This document shows, piece after piece, positions 1 through 9,493 of a stretch of DNA of 64,000 nucleotides. Location of the stretch: positions 53,542,018 to 53,606,017 of the forward strand of contig CM051529.1 of the NCBI GenBank assembly GCA_028017165.1, written 5' to 3'. The stretch comes from Herpetospermum pedunculosum (lineage: Eukaryota > Streptophyta > Magnoliopsida > Cucurbitales > Cucurbitaceae). Each line of letters opens with the position of its first letter. The first letter of the stretch is position 1. Under the pieces are notes generated by a model. That model saw only the letters and a list, made by a program, of their open reading frames with translations, had not been told where the DNA came from and ran no database searches. A program made the translations under genes and the position numbers.

Positions 1-1121
1 TCCAAATTATGTGTGTCGACTCAAAAAGACTTTGTATGGTCTTAAGCAAGCTCCTCGTGCTTGGTATGGTAAGATTGCTCAATATCTTGAGTTCTGTGGG
101 TTCAAGTCTTCAAATGCAGATTCAAATCTATTTGTTAAAAAGACAATTTCAGTATGTACAATGCTTCTACTCGATGTTGATGACATGATCATAACGGGTC
201 ATGATGAAGTTGAAATTAATAATCTTCGAGATGCTTTGTCTATTCGTTTTGAAATGAAGAGTTTGGGTGAAGCGAGATGTTTTCTTGGCTTGGAGGTTGA
301 AAGGTTAGATGGATACTTTGTCTCATAGAAATGATATGCAAATAGTTTCTTGGATCGTTTTGACATGAAAGAGTCAAAATCAATGACTACTCCTATGAAG
401 TCATCCTTGAAGTTGATTAAAGAAGAAGGAAAACGATTGTCGGATGCAACACTTTTTCGACAACTTGTTGATAGTTGAATTTATTTAACTATTACAAGGC
501 CTGACATCTCTTATTTTGTTGGGGTACTCGTTGCTCAGTTTATGGATAAGTCGTGTGATGCTTATTTAATTGTTGCGAAGATGATTCTTTGGCTTGTTGT
601 ATAAACAAGCTACATCTTTTGTGTTAAATGGTTTTGTTGATGCAAATTGGGCTGGTAACGTAAATGACAGACGTTCCACAAATGGATACTGTTTTAATAC
701 AGGTTCAGAGGCTATTTCATGGTGCAGTAAGAAGCAAACATTTGTTGCTCTTTCAAGTTGTGAAGTAGAATATGTAGCAACTACTATGGCTACTCAAGAG
801 TGTATTTGGTTGAAAAGACTCATGGGAGAAATCTTTTCAAGTTTGGATTATCCAGTTTCAATTTTATGTGACAATGAAAGTGCAATCAAGCTTGCAGGAA
901 ATCCAGTGTTTCATGCTCGTACAAAGCACATTGAAACGCATTTTCACTTTGTTCGAGAGAAAGTTCTGACGCAAGACATTCAATTGCAGAAGATACATTC
1001 TAAGGAGCAAGTTGCTGATATATTTACCAAGGCGCTTGGTAAATCCAAGTTTGAAAAACTTAGGAGTGCACTCGGTGTTGTTGATCGTATGTTTGCACTA
1101 AGGGGGAGTGTTAAAAATTAA
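1..1121 (+). pseudogene. Ty1/copia pol remnant (reverse transcriptase + RNase H)
   Basis: This is the 3' end of a copia polyprotein. Positions 11-328 encode the end of reverse transcriptase, with the typical LYGLKQAPRAWY block and a DDMIITG block. The usual tyrosine of the YVDD catalytic box is Asp here (DVDD). Positions 594-1121 encode copia RNase H, with blocks like GFVDANWAGN, SSCEVEYVA, CDNESAIKLA and TKHIETHFHFVREK, ending in VADIFTKAL close to the polyprotein C terminus. The stretch between (about 329-593) has several stops and frame changes but still shows RT-connection residues. The 5' part of the element lies outside the window. The stops and the lost YVDD tyrosine say it is dead. 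Copia assignment is firm; the lineage is not determined. Confidence 0.9.
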
Positions 1122-1427
1122 TGCAAAATTTTATTTTTTTACTTATTTGAAATTAAGTTTATGTCATTCATTTAGGGTAGTGACATGTATTTAGGGTAGT
1201 GCCTCCAATTTTGTGGGATAGTGGCTTAGTGATATAATGAGATGATTGTAGAGAAAGCTTAGTGGGCTAGTTAGTGGGTTAATGGTTTAGTAATTAATTA
1301 CTTATAAATGCTTGTAATCTTTTCAATTCAAACATAGAGTTCATTTGAAGTAATTTTTTCCTTCGTGCAATTTTTTTCTTGTTTTCACACTTTCGTTCTC
1401 TTCGTTTTGTTACAGAAGTTCCTACAC
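1098..1427 (+). mobile_element. Polypurine tract and 3' LTR of the copia remnant
   Basis: A purine run CTAAGGGGGAG at 1098-1108 directly precedes TGTTAAAAATTAATGC, the expected start of a copia 3' LTR at 1109. The segment has a TATA-like TTATAAATG near 1301 and a T/C-rich tail. I place the end at a CA near 1427, giving about 320 bp. The second LTR and the TSD are outside the window, so the right boundary is an estimate (a CA at about 1413 is the alternative). Confidence 0.6.
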
Positions 1428-3182
1428 ATGATCGATAAATATGAGGTCCAAAAATATATATACTTCTAAAAAATATGTAATTTTAACCTGGAAAACATAC
1501 ATCAATTCATTCATATAATCTAAAAATGCAATTAAAATTAAATCAATTAAACTTCATACAATTTTCCAATTTAGCTTAGAGTCAAACCAACTTATTACAT
1601 TAGTATAGTACTGAAAAGTATTCCTTGAATCAACCTATCAATAATAATTTAATTTAGAGGGAAGAGGTGGCTACTAAATGAAAGGACTAAAGCTCCGTTT
1701 GGATTGCAATAGCTTTTAAAATAATTGATGTTAACTTGCTTTTAGAAAAATCAGCTGTAACAAGAAGTAGATTAGTGTTTGGTAAATTCTAACTTTAAAC
1801 TTCAAAAATTAAGTTGGAGCATTTGGTAAATTAATACTAAATTGCTACGATTTAACTATAATTACTAAAGTGGACATATTATTTCAATTATATTTATATT
1901 GATGTTTAATGTCTAAATTTATTATAAAATGATTGTTTTTTAAATTTATATGATTTAAATGTCAAATAACTTTGTTCAATTTTAATTATTTGATAAAAGT
2001 TTAGAAAAAATAATTGTTAAAAAAATTTAAATTAATTTTAATTTCGTTTGTATAACATAAACATATAAGAAAACAAAACAAAGATTGAAGGATAAATTTG
2101 GAATTTTTAAAATAGAGTTAGAGAATATAACAGATTTTTAGGGAAGGAAAATCCAAAAGTTAGTACCGACCGAATTTTGAACTGAAGAGTAAATTGAAAA
2201 TTGATTTTACATAAATTAATAAATAATCGTTAAAATTTTCCCAAATGTCAAATGGGCGTAAAAAGACAAACTTTCTTTCAAATTGAAAATTGATGGGTTT
2301 AGGCTTAACCTAAAAGTCCTATTAGGACATGAGAGTCTAATTTGAATTGTATTCAAATTTCAACTTCAAACACTTATAGGATTACATAGTTCAAATTTTA
2401 ACTTCCAATAGAATTTCTTATTTATTGTTTTTTTCTTTTTTAATTAGGTTTTTTTTTTAAATAAGTAATGTATCTTTGTAAACAAAACCTTAAACTAATT
2501 ATCTAACTTTGAATTCACTACTTACTAAATAAAATTATTCAAGTCAATAAAAAATATTCAAATGATGGTGTAACTTTTTTTTTATAAAAGTATTTAATTA
2601 TTGCGAGAATTGAACTCATGACTTCTTAATGAAAGACACAACTTTATATTTGAACTATACATGGTTTGACAATCATCAAATAACTTAGCATACATATAAA
2701 AATACCCAAAATGACAGGATATTACAAAATATATAAACTGGTATTTAATATTTATGATACATTTCATTTCCAATTTCTTTCAACTTTATCCATGCATCCA
2801 TTATTTCAATTAAGTCCTTTAAACTTTTGAACATGTTTATTTTTTTTTAAAAAAAGTTGTGAACATGTAGAATTTAAATTAAAACAATAAGACAGATGTG
2901 TTCTCAAATAATTCATATTAAATTGTCAAATAATAAAATAAAATTACAACAAGTGTCAAACTAAAATAATTAAAGATATAATAATTTTTTAAAAAGATTT
3001 ATAAATTAATATAATTTTTTTTTATCACATATAATCTTGATAGTCGTTGATAGCACAGTAATATATCTTCTATTTCTTTTATAGGTCAATGACTATCTGA
3101 TATGACCGATAGTAGTCTATAAGTGATAACCATTTTATTCTGGCTAATCAATGATCGCAAAATGTTTTATATTGGACTAGAA
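1428..3182. other. AT-rich intergenic DNA
   Basis: No ORF, RNA gene or complete element is recognisable. It holds poly-T and poly-A runs. Near 1690 a segment starting 'ctccgtttggattgcaat' resembles the ends of short nonautonomous DNA elements. Near 3030-3130 there is a degenerate repeat of 'tgatagtc/gactatc' type. Confidence 0.6.
3175..3181. repeat. TSD of the foldback element, left copy
   Basis: gactaga, repeated at 49821-49827 on the far side of the nest. One or two further bases (at/tt) may belong to it, which would give the 8-9 bp duplication expected of Mutator-like elements. Confidence 0.65.
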
Positions 3183-4042
3183 TGGCTGTTTTTTAAGAAT
3201 ATTGCATTTTTTTAAAATTTATTATAAAAATATTGCACTTTTAACACACGCAAGCAAATATCGTCTTTTGAAAAGACGACCTTGCTCCACATGGACATTC
3301 TTTTTACTCAGATATTCAAAATTTTCAAAAAATGTATGGTTGGAAAGCTAACAGCGAGAGCTTCAATTTGATACGTGGTTTCACTATTTTTGGAGTTGTG
3401 TATCAAAAGATAGAGACCATCGAAGTTGGACTATAGTTCTTCAAATTTTAGAACTGGAGGTTGTTTTGAGGAGTGCATTAAAAAATTGACATCTTTTTAC
3501 CCAGATATTAAACAATTTCGAAACAAATACGGTTAAAAAGCTAACACATAGAGCTTCAATTTGATATCTAGTTTCACTATTTGTAGAGTTGTGTATTAAA
3601 AGATACCGATCGTCGAAGTTTAGCTACAGTTTTGAAGTTTTCAGTCGTATCTTAAGTTCTGGGTTTAGTGAACTTTTCATAACTTTGACGATATATATCT
3701 TTTGATACACAACTTCAAAAATAGTGAAACTAGATATCAAATTGAAGCTCTCTATGTTAACTTTCCAACAATACCCTTTTCGAAGTTTTTGAATATTTGG
3801 GTAAAAAGATATCAATTTTTTAATGCACTCCTCAAAATAATCTTCAGTTCTAAAATTTAAAGAACTATAGTCCGACTTCGATGGTCTCTATCTTTTGTGT
3901 CTTTTGATACACAACTCCAAAAATAGTGAAACCACGTATCAAATTTAAGTTCTCGTTGTTAGCTTTCCAACCATACATTTTTTGAAAATTTTGAATATCT
4001 GAATAAAAAAATATCAATTTTTTAATCAAAGAAGTACATACC

Positions 4043-4077
4043 GATGGAGGTCGTCTTTTGAAAAGACGACCTCCATC
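4043..4077. repeat. 35-bp perfect odd palindrome in the foldback arm
   Basis: Positions 4043-4059 are the exact reverse complement of 4061-4077 around a central g (4060). The core is shared with 3261-3279 in the opposite arm, where the outer bases no longer match. Confidence 0.85.
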
Positions 4078-4172
4078 CTCGTAGAAGTCGTCTTTTTATT
4101 TAAAAATGCAATATTTTTATAAATAGTTTCAAACTTACAATATTTTTATAATAAATTTTAAAAAATGCAATA

Positions 4173-4177
4173 TTATT
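4173..4177. repeat. TSD of element O, left copy
   Basis: ttatt, repeated at 49804-49808 immediately after the other LTR. Confidence 0.9.
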
Positions 4178-5169
4178 TGTTCACACGAGATTTCGACTAA
4201 GGATGGAGATTCGAACACGTGTAAATGAATTTGAATTTGTATTTATGTTTGTATCAGTGCGTAGTGGATTACAATCTCTAATGTTTGATCCTCTGATTCT
4301 TTCTCTCTCAAATGTAAATGTATCTCGAGGGCTTCGCAGCTTGTTCTCAATGTTGGGTTTGTTTCGAGGGCTTTGGCGCTTGTTCTCGATGTTGAGTTTG
4401 TTTCGAGGGCTTTCCAACTTGTTCTCGACGTTGAATTTGGATCGAGGGCTTTGCAGCTTGTTCTCGATGTTGAATTTGGATCGAGGGCTTCGCAGCTTGT
4501 TCTCGATGTTGAATTTTGATCGAGTGCTTTGCAGCTTGTTCTCGATGTTGAATTTGGATCGAGGGCTTTGCAGCTTGTTCTCGATGTTGGATTTGTTTCG
4601 AGGGCTTTGCAGCTTGTTCTCGATGTTGAATTTGTTTCGAGGGCCTTGCAGCTTGTTCTCGATGTTGAATTTGGATCGAGGGCTTTGCAGCTTGTTCTCG
4701 ATGTTGGATTTGGATCGAGGGCTTCGCAGCTTGTTCTCGATGTTGGATTTGTATCGAGAGCTTCGCAGCTTGTTCTCGATGTTGAATCTGCAGCTTCGCG
4801 TAGCGGTGAAGTCTTCAGATGTTTGAACTTGGAGTGGTGTTCAGTCTTCAGGATTCAGGGAGTCTTGTGAATTCTCTCTGAGCTCTTAGGAGAAGAAATT
4901 TTCTGAACCTTAAAAATGAAGAATGAGCTCTCTATTTATAGAGTTCTCATGGGCCTGGATCCAATGGGCTTGGGCTTGGATCCAATGAGCTTGGGTCCAA
5001 TGGACTTTTGGGTTCTGGGCCCAATTGCCATTTAAATAGTTTTCTGGCCCGATTCGATTTCGAGCCCAATTGAGCTATGACCGAATTTGCTCTGTGTTGT
5101 TTATTCGATCCGCCGACAATGATGAAGACACGTGGCGACCGCTGATTGGCCGAAATTTCTCGGTCAACA
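4178..5169 (-). mobile_element. Element O 3' LTR
   Basis: It matches 48819-49803 over its full length, apart from a 7-bp repeat-unit difference near 4850 and about three substitutions. On the minus strand it starts TGTTGACCGAG and ends GTGTGAACA. A TATA box (TATAAATA read on minus) lies at 4933-4940. Confidence 0.92.
4326..4792. repeat. 39-bp minisatellite within the O LTR (copy 1)
   Basis: About 13 head-to-tail copies of a 39-bp unit with the core gcttgttctcgatgttgaat. Units differ at a few positions (ggatcga/gtttcga, tttgca/ttcgca). The same array with the same unit order is in the other LTR, so it existed before insertion. Being downstream of the TATA box on the minus strand, it lies in the transcribed part of the LTR. 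Confidence 0.95.
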
Positions 5170-5186
5170 AATGCCCCCTTTTTCGA
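5170..5186 (-). other. Polypurine tract of element O
   Basis: Read on the minus strand this is AAAAAGGGGGCATT, directly before the 3' LTR start TGTTGACC. This is the standard place for plus-strand DNA priming and fixes the orientation of O. Confidence 0.85.
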
Positions 5187-5795
5187 GAGTTATGCACATG
5201 TACGTGTGGGTGAGTCTCGGAAAAGTTAAATTTTGAAATTGAAATGTAGGACACCCCTAATTTTGAATCTGCCTCGACATATCAATCTTATCGAAATATG
5301 AAATTTGGTCCATAAATCAATTCTTTTGATTGATACATCTTTCTATGCCAATTGACCAAAAAATATGAATTGGATTTACAATTTTGATCTTTCTTATTTG
5401 ACAGAAGCTTGACTTGAACTTTAGTAGATTCTTGTGTTCTACTTTAATTCCATTTTGGATGTAGAGTAGAGTTTTGGAGTTGCCCAATTGAATTTTGAAT
5501 AGGATTTGACTTTGAACTTTACTCCAATTTCGAAGTGGGATAAAATTTGGAGTATACCCAAACCGCCAATTTCGATTCGAGACTTGGATTTAGATAAATT
5601 TTGACTCTAAATCATGCTTGGAAATAAAATTTGGAATATGCCCAAAATTTTAATTCTAGGAAAAACTATGATATTTTCTTGAAGTTTGGCTTGAATTCGG
5701 AGTAGAAATGTTGAAAATTTTATTTTGGCATATTTGATTTGAGACTCGGATTTAGATAACTTTTGACTCTAAATCACGCTTGGAAATAAAATTTG
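5187..5795 (-). other. Element O 3' noncoding region with a 70-bp direct repeat
   Basis: AT-rich, no ORF. A segment of about 70 bp at about 5570-5640 (gagacttggatttagataa...) recurs at about 5728-5800 with few changes. Nothing protein-coding is recognised. Confidence 0.7.
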
Positions 5796-5799
5796 GAAG

Positions 5800-6810
5800 A
5801 TGATGCAGCAACAGCGAACTTGGAGATGATGCAAGATGATGCAGCAGCAGCGAACTTGGAGATGATGCAAGATGATGCAGCAACAGCGAACTTGGAGATG
5901 ATGCAAGATGAGATGATGCAGCAACAACGAACTTGGAGATGATGAGATGATGCAGCTACAATGACTGCATCATCAGCGAACTTAGAGATGCTGATGAGGA
6001 GATGATGCAGCAGCAGCGAACTTGGAGATGATGCAGCAGCAGCGAACTTGGAGATGATGCAGCAGCAGCGAACTTGGAGATGATGCAGCAGCAGCGAACT
6101 TGGAGATGATGCAGCAACAGCGAACTTGGAGCAACAACAAACTTTGAGATGACTGCATCATCGAACTTGGAGATGATGCAGCAGCAACAAACTTGGAGAT
6201 GATGCAGCAGCAGCAACGAACTTGGAGATGATGCAACAGCGGCAGCGAACTTGGAGATGATGCAGCAGCAGCAGCGTACTTGGAGATGATGCAGCAGCAG
6301 CAGCGAACTTGGAGGCGCGCGCGAACTTGGAGGCGCGCGCGATGATGCAGCAACAGCGAACTTGGAGATGACGCGCGATGATGCAGCAACAGCGAACTTG
6401 GAGATGATGCAAGATGATGCAGCAGCGAACTTGGAGATGATGCAAGATGATGCAGCAGCAACGAACTTGGAGATGATGCAAGATGATGCAGCAACAGCGA
6501 GATGATGCAGCAGGAGCGAACTTGGAGATGATGCAAGATGATGCAGCAACAGCGAACTTGGAGATGATGCAGTAACAACAAACTTGAAGCAACAACAAAC
6601 TTTGAGATGACTGCATCATCGAACTTGGAGATGATGCAGCAGCAGCAAACTTGGAGATGATGCAGCAACAGCAACGAACTTGGAGATGATGCAACAGCGG
6701 CAGCGAACTTGGAGATGATGCAGCAGCAGCAGCGAACTTGGAGATGATGCAGCAGCAGCAGCGAACTTGGAGATGATGCAGCAGCAGCAGCGAACTTGGG
6801 GATGAAGCGA
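5800..6810. repeat. GATGATGCAGCAGCAGCGAACTTGGA minisatellite in element O
   Basis: Dozens of head-to-tail variants of a 24-33 bp unit. Unit length varies in steps of 3 by gain or loss of gca/gat triplets, which leaves long stop-free frames on the minus strand in more than one frame. Interruptions with gcgcgcg occur at 6314-6340. The apparent low-complexity proteins (Ala-Ser-Ser / Cys-Cys / His-His-Leu) are a by-product of the repeat, not genes. Confidence 0.95.
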
Positions 6811-7170
6811 GGGAGCCTTCGAACTTGAACTCCCAGCGAGGAATCCTTCGAACTTGAACATGAAGCGAGGAAGCCTTCAAACTTGAAGCGAGGAATCCTT
6901 CGAACTGGATGCGAGCGATGTTCGGTCTTAAACTTGAAGCGACCAACGCTCGAACTTGAACTTGAAGCGAGCAACACTTGAATTTGATCTTCAGGAACTT
7001 GAAGTAAGCGAAGCTTGAACTTGGAGCGAACGAAAACACACATTTGAAGTGAGTGAGGCCTCGAACTTGGACTTGAAGCGAGCGACGCTCTGTTTTGATC
7101 TTGTAACAGGCGAAACTCGAATTTGAACTTCAAGGGTACGACGCAGATGAAGCACAAACTTTGGGCGGGC
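6811..7170. repeat. Degenerate 'gaacttgaagcgag' repeat
   Basis: A looser tandem array with the core cttgaacttgaagcgag(c/g) at irregular 25-35 bp spacing. It grades out of the GATGATGCAGCA array and shares its gaacttg core, so the two probably have a common origin. Confidence 0.75.
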
Positions 7171-7642
7171 GAAACGTATCGCTTATAGTGGTTTACACAT
7201 TAAGCTTGTAGTGTCACTGTCACAGTAGTGTGCCCGTTCGATTGGTGGCGCCGCCTTTGTTGTAGTGTGCATCTGCAGGTCTAATATCATATTGTAACTT
7301 CAATTATGGTGTTACATTCGATAATGTTGAAAGCTCTCAATTTGTGTCGTGTCGTTTAGTGGAATTTGACGTATCGCTGTCATTCTGAGTAGGTTTGGAC
7401 ATCTTCAATTTGCGGCATCACTCTAAATAAGGATGAAAACCTTTGATCTACAACGACAAACTTTAGTAGTCGTGACACTTATGTTTATTTTTATTTGAAG
7501 AGACTGGACTTAAAACTTGTTTAAAGCTCTACCTACGTACCCTTTGAACAATAGAGATCAAGTCGAGACGTAGTTCAATACATGATGATTTCTTTTATTA
7601 TTGTGACTGAACTTAAAGTACAATTTTTCTTTAAGTTGCCTA
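7171..7642 (-). other. Element O 3' noncoding region with cctacgtaccc repeats
   Basis: No ORF. Contains a unit with 'ctacgtaccctttgaac', 'gatcaagtcgagacgtagttca' (about 7531-7590). A second, partly diverged unit starts at 7637 and continues across element A at 20434 ('gggatcaagtcataacgtag'). Such cctacgtaccc...gatcaagtc...acgtagttc units are common in the 3' part of plant Tat-type elements (from memory). Confidence 0.65.
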
Positions 7643-7647
7643 CGTAC
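7643..7647. repeat. TSD of element A, left copy
   Basis: cgtac, repeated at 20429-20433. The insertion split a cctacgtaccc repeat unit of O. Confidence 0.93.
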
Positions 7648-9363
7648 TGTTAAGTCTCTGAAAGTGACTTATTTAGGACCCATTTAGCTTAAGAAGATGT
7701 GCACTTTTAGGTGTTTTTGATAGCATTTAGCCTAGACCTATGCTTAAATATGAGAATGAGAAGAAGGTAGCTAAATTAGGACTTATGCACAATAGGAAAG
7801 AAAAGGGTTCAAAACCGAAGGAAAAGAATGAAAAAACTGCATTGCGACAGCATTGCGAAAACATTGCTGAGGCCGCAATTATTCAAGTGAAAACCGTAAG
7901 TTGACTGATCCTTTTCTGTTAATTTCCGTAATTTCAGGGATTCGTTCTTTCTCCTCCATCCATTCTGATATATGACGTTGAAGATTGATGGTTCTCCTTG
8001 GCCCAAACGCACCTGCAAACTACTATAAAAGGGGGCCAAAGTCGGAGGTTCAGTCATCATCCGAAAGCGTAGAAGCCTTCTCACAGTCCACTTTTTCTCC
8101 CTGTTTTCCTTTGCCGTCTGTTGGAGTGAGAGTCTCAGCTGTTGGAATCGATAATCTGATAGGAAGGAGAGGAGATTCTTCTTCTCTCTCGATTGGATTC
8201 ATCCAAGCAAGGCTGACCTTTCATCCCCTTCATTCGAGGCGACTGCAACGAAGCTTTCAAGCGCCATTTTACTGTTTTCTGTCGTTCTTCTTCTAATTTC
8301 CAGTTTTGATCATTGTTGTTCCTAGTTTAGTGTTTTAGTTACTGCATTTCGTTGTTGTCTGTCTTTGAATTACTGCCTTTAAGTTTCTCTTTGTTCGTTC
8401 AACATTCAAAGTAATCAGAGTGCGAGTTTCATTTCACGGTTTCCTTCTTCTGCTGCTACGGTTTTGTCTTGCTGTTTTAAGTTTATTTCCCTTCTAAGCA
8501 TGTCTGTTTCATCTTACATTTCTGTTCTCTATATATCCATGAGTAGCTAAGTCACTTAGGGGCATGCTAATGACAGAACTATAGGCTAAAAAACGTGAAC
8601 CAAGCATGTAGGATCGCCTTCGAAACATTGATTGTATGTAAGCTTCATCCCACGGGCAATTTCGATTGGCCATCCATTTTGTCCAAAGAACTCCTAACCT
8701 CTGGAAGGAGTAAGAGTTCAGAGTCATATAATCATGCTAGCCTTTCATGGTAATCAGGAAACGGCCTAGGAATAGGCATTTCCCTAGTACAAACTAAACA
8801 CTTCTGTTTTAACAAGATGATTAAGACCTTACTTTGAAGTCGAGTAAACTTAGGAATCTAAAGCATGGAATCGGACGATACATGAGATAGAGTGAGTTTG
8901 ATGCATAGAGAGTAGATCCAGTGCTTGAGAATCGTATAATAATGCCTATAGGATAGTCATTAGTAGCCCTTAACTCACCCAATTACACACTTTCGCTGCT
9001 GTTTAATTGCGGAAACATTGCGGTCCCCGCAATTCTGCTAAATTTTCATTCTGTTTAGCTGTTTTCTTCTTCGTTTATCAATTCCATCTCTTGTCCTTTG
9101 AGTCTAATTTCAACTTGCATTTGTTTATGTTATATTCCTTTACACATTCAGCAAAAATTAGATAATTAAAAACCAATTTTACCCCATCAAATCCACCCCA
9201 TCTTTCTTAACAAATACACTTCGCGAATAGCTAAACATAAGTCTTTGTGGAAAAAACGAATGAAATATACTTACTACTTGCTGTGAGACCATGTATGCTT
9301 GCATGTTCTGAGTGCTCTCTCTACTTTCTTGCTTATTTATCTTTACACATTGAGCACGCAACA
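7648..9363 (+). mobile_element. Element A 5' LTR
   Basis: 1716 bp, TGTTAAGTCTC...GCACGCAACA, near-identical to 18714-20428. It contains a TATA box at 8024-8030 and two copies of the ATTGCGG/CCGCAAT motif (7841-7880, 9006-9033). Small reading frames inside it occur in all LTR copies only because the LTRs are copies. Confidence 0.95.
8024..8030 (+). promoter_or_regulatory. TATA box of element A 5' LTR
   Basis: TATAAAA followed by a G run, at about 375 bp into the LTR. The same box sits at the same place in the LTRs of B and C and in the diverged LTR at 63736-63742, which supports function. Confidence 0.75.
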
Positions 9364-9369
9364 AGTTTT

Positions 9370-9387
9370 TGGCGCCGCTGCCGGGGA
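9370..9387 (+). promoter_or_regulatory. Primer-binding site of element A
   Basis: TGGCGCCGCTGCCGGGGA begins 6 nt after the LTR. From memory it is nearly complementary to the 3' end of plant tRNA-Asp, the primer usually given for Athila. The identical site is in B (46397-46414) and C (37905-37922). Confidence 0.85.
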
Positions 9388-9493
9388 CTTATTTTAAGTG
9401 AAAACGAAGTTTGTTAAGTCTGAAACACCAAGATATTTTCCATTGGATTTGATCCATTTCCATTTCTTTCTCAGGTACCATTTAGGGTAGTTT
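9388..9493 (+). other. Element A leader with a candidate 5' splice site
   Basis: 106 nt between the primer site and the gag start. A CAG|GTACC sequence (boundary 9474/9475) lies 20 nt before the ATG and is kept in B and C. It is a candidate donor for a spliced ORF3 mRNA; the preceding pyrimidine run would also allow it to be read as an acceptor. Confidence 0.5.

Larger units (their letters stand above)
3183..4177. mobile_element. Mutator-like foldback (long inverted repeat) element, main part
   Basis: The segment folds back on itself almost completely. The left end (ggctgttttttaa, then aatattgcatttt...) is matched in reverse by 4104-4177 and, across the O insertion, by 49809-49820. Each arm holds two direct copies of a unit of about 180 bp (left about 3298 and 3493; right arm inverted at about 3700-3830 and 3880-4015). 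The units meet near 3640. Near the outside of each arm is a palindrome, tcgtcttttgaaaagacga (3261-3279 and 4051-4069). No transposase is present, so it would be nonautonomous. The 7-9 bp TSD and long inverted repeats suggest a Mutator-like foldback; the superfamily call is inference. Confidence 0.7.

Noticed and set aside
4326..4792. CRISPR-like regular repeat array
   Set aside because: Units are contiguous without unique spacers, inside a eukaryotic LTR.
4203..4826. 207-codon plus-strand frame with repeated SLFSMLNL units (also at 48844-49467)
   Set aside because: It is the 39-bp minisatellite of the O LTR read through; 39 is a multiple of three so the frame stays open, and it is antisense to O.
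5956..7157. Long stop-free frames on the minus strand, up to 391 codons, rich in Ala/Ser/Cys/His/Leu
   Set aside because: They are translations of the GATGATGCAGCA minisatellite in several registers, with no domain or codon signature of a gene.
7985..8296. 103-codon frame after the A LTR TATA box, with related frames in all LTRs
   Set aside because: The frames differ in length and reading between A, B and C LTRs and match no gene; this is LTR leader sequence.
8509..8727. 72-codon frame starting MTLNSYSFQRLG, repeated near 23095, 27456, 38565 and 47056
   Set aside because: It recurs only because the LTRs are copies of each other; it lies antisense to the element and lacks any recognisable domain.
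9370..9387. Possible tRNA gene fragment
   Set aside because: Only the 18-nt complement of a tRNA 3' end is present next to an LTR, which is a primer-binding site, not a tRNA gene.
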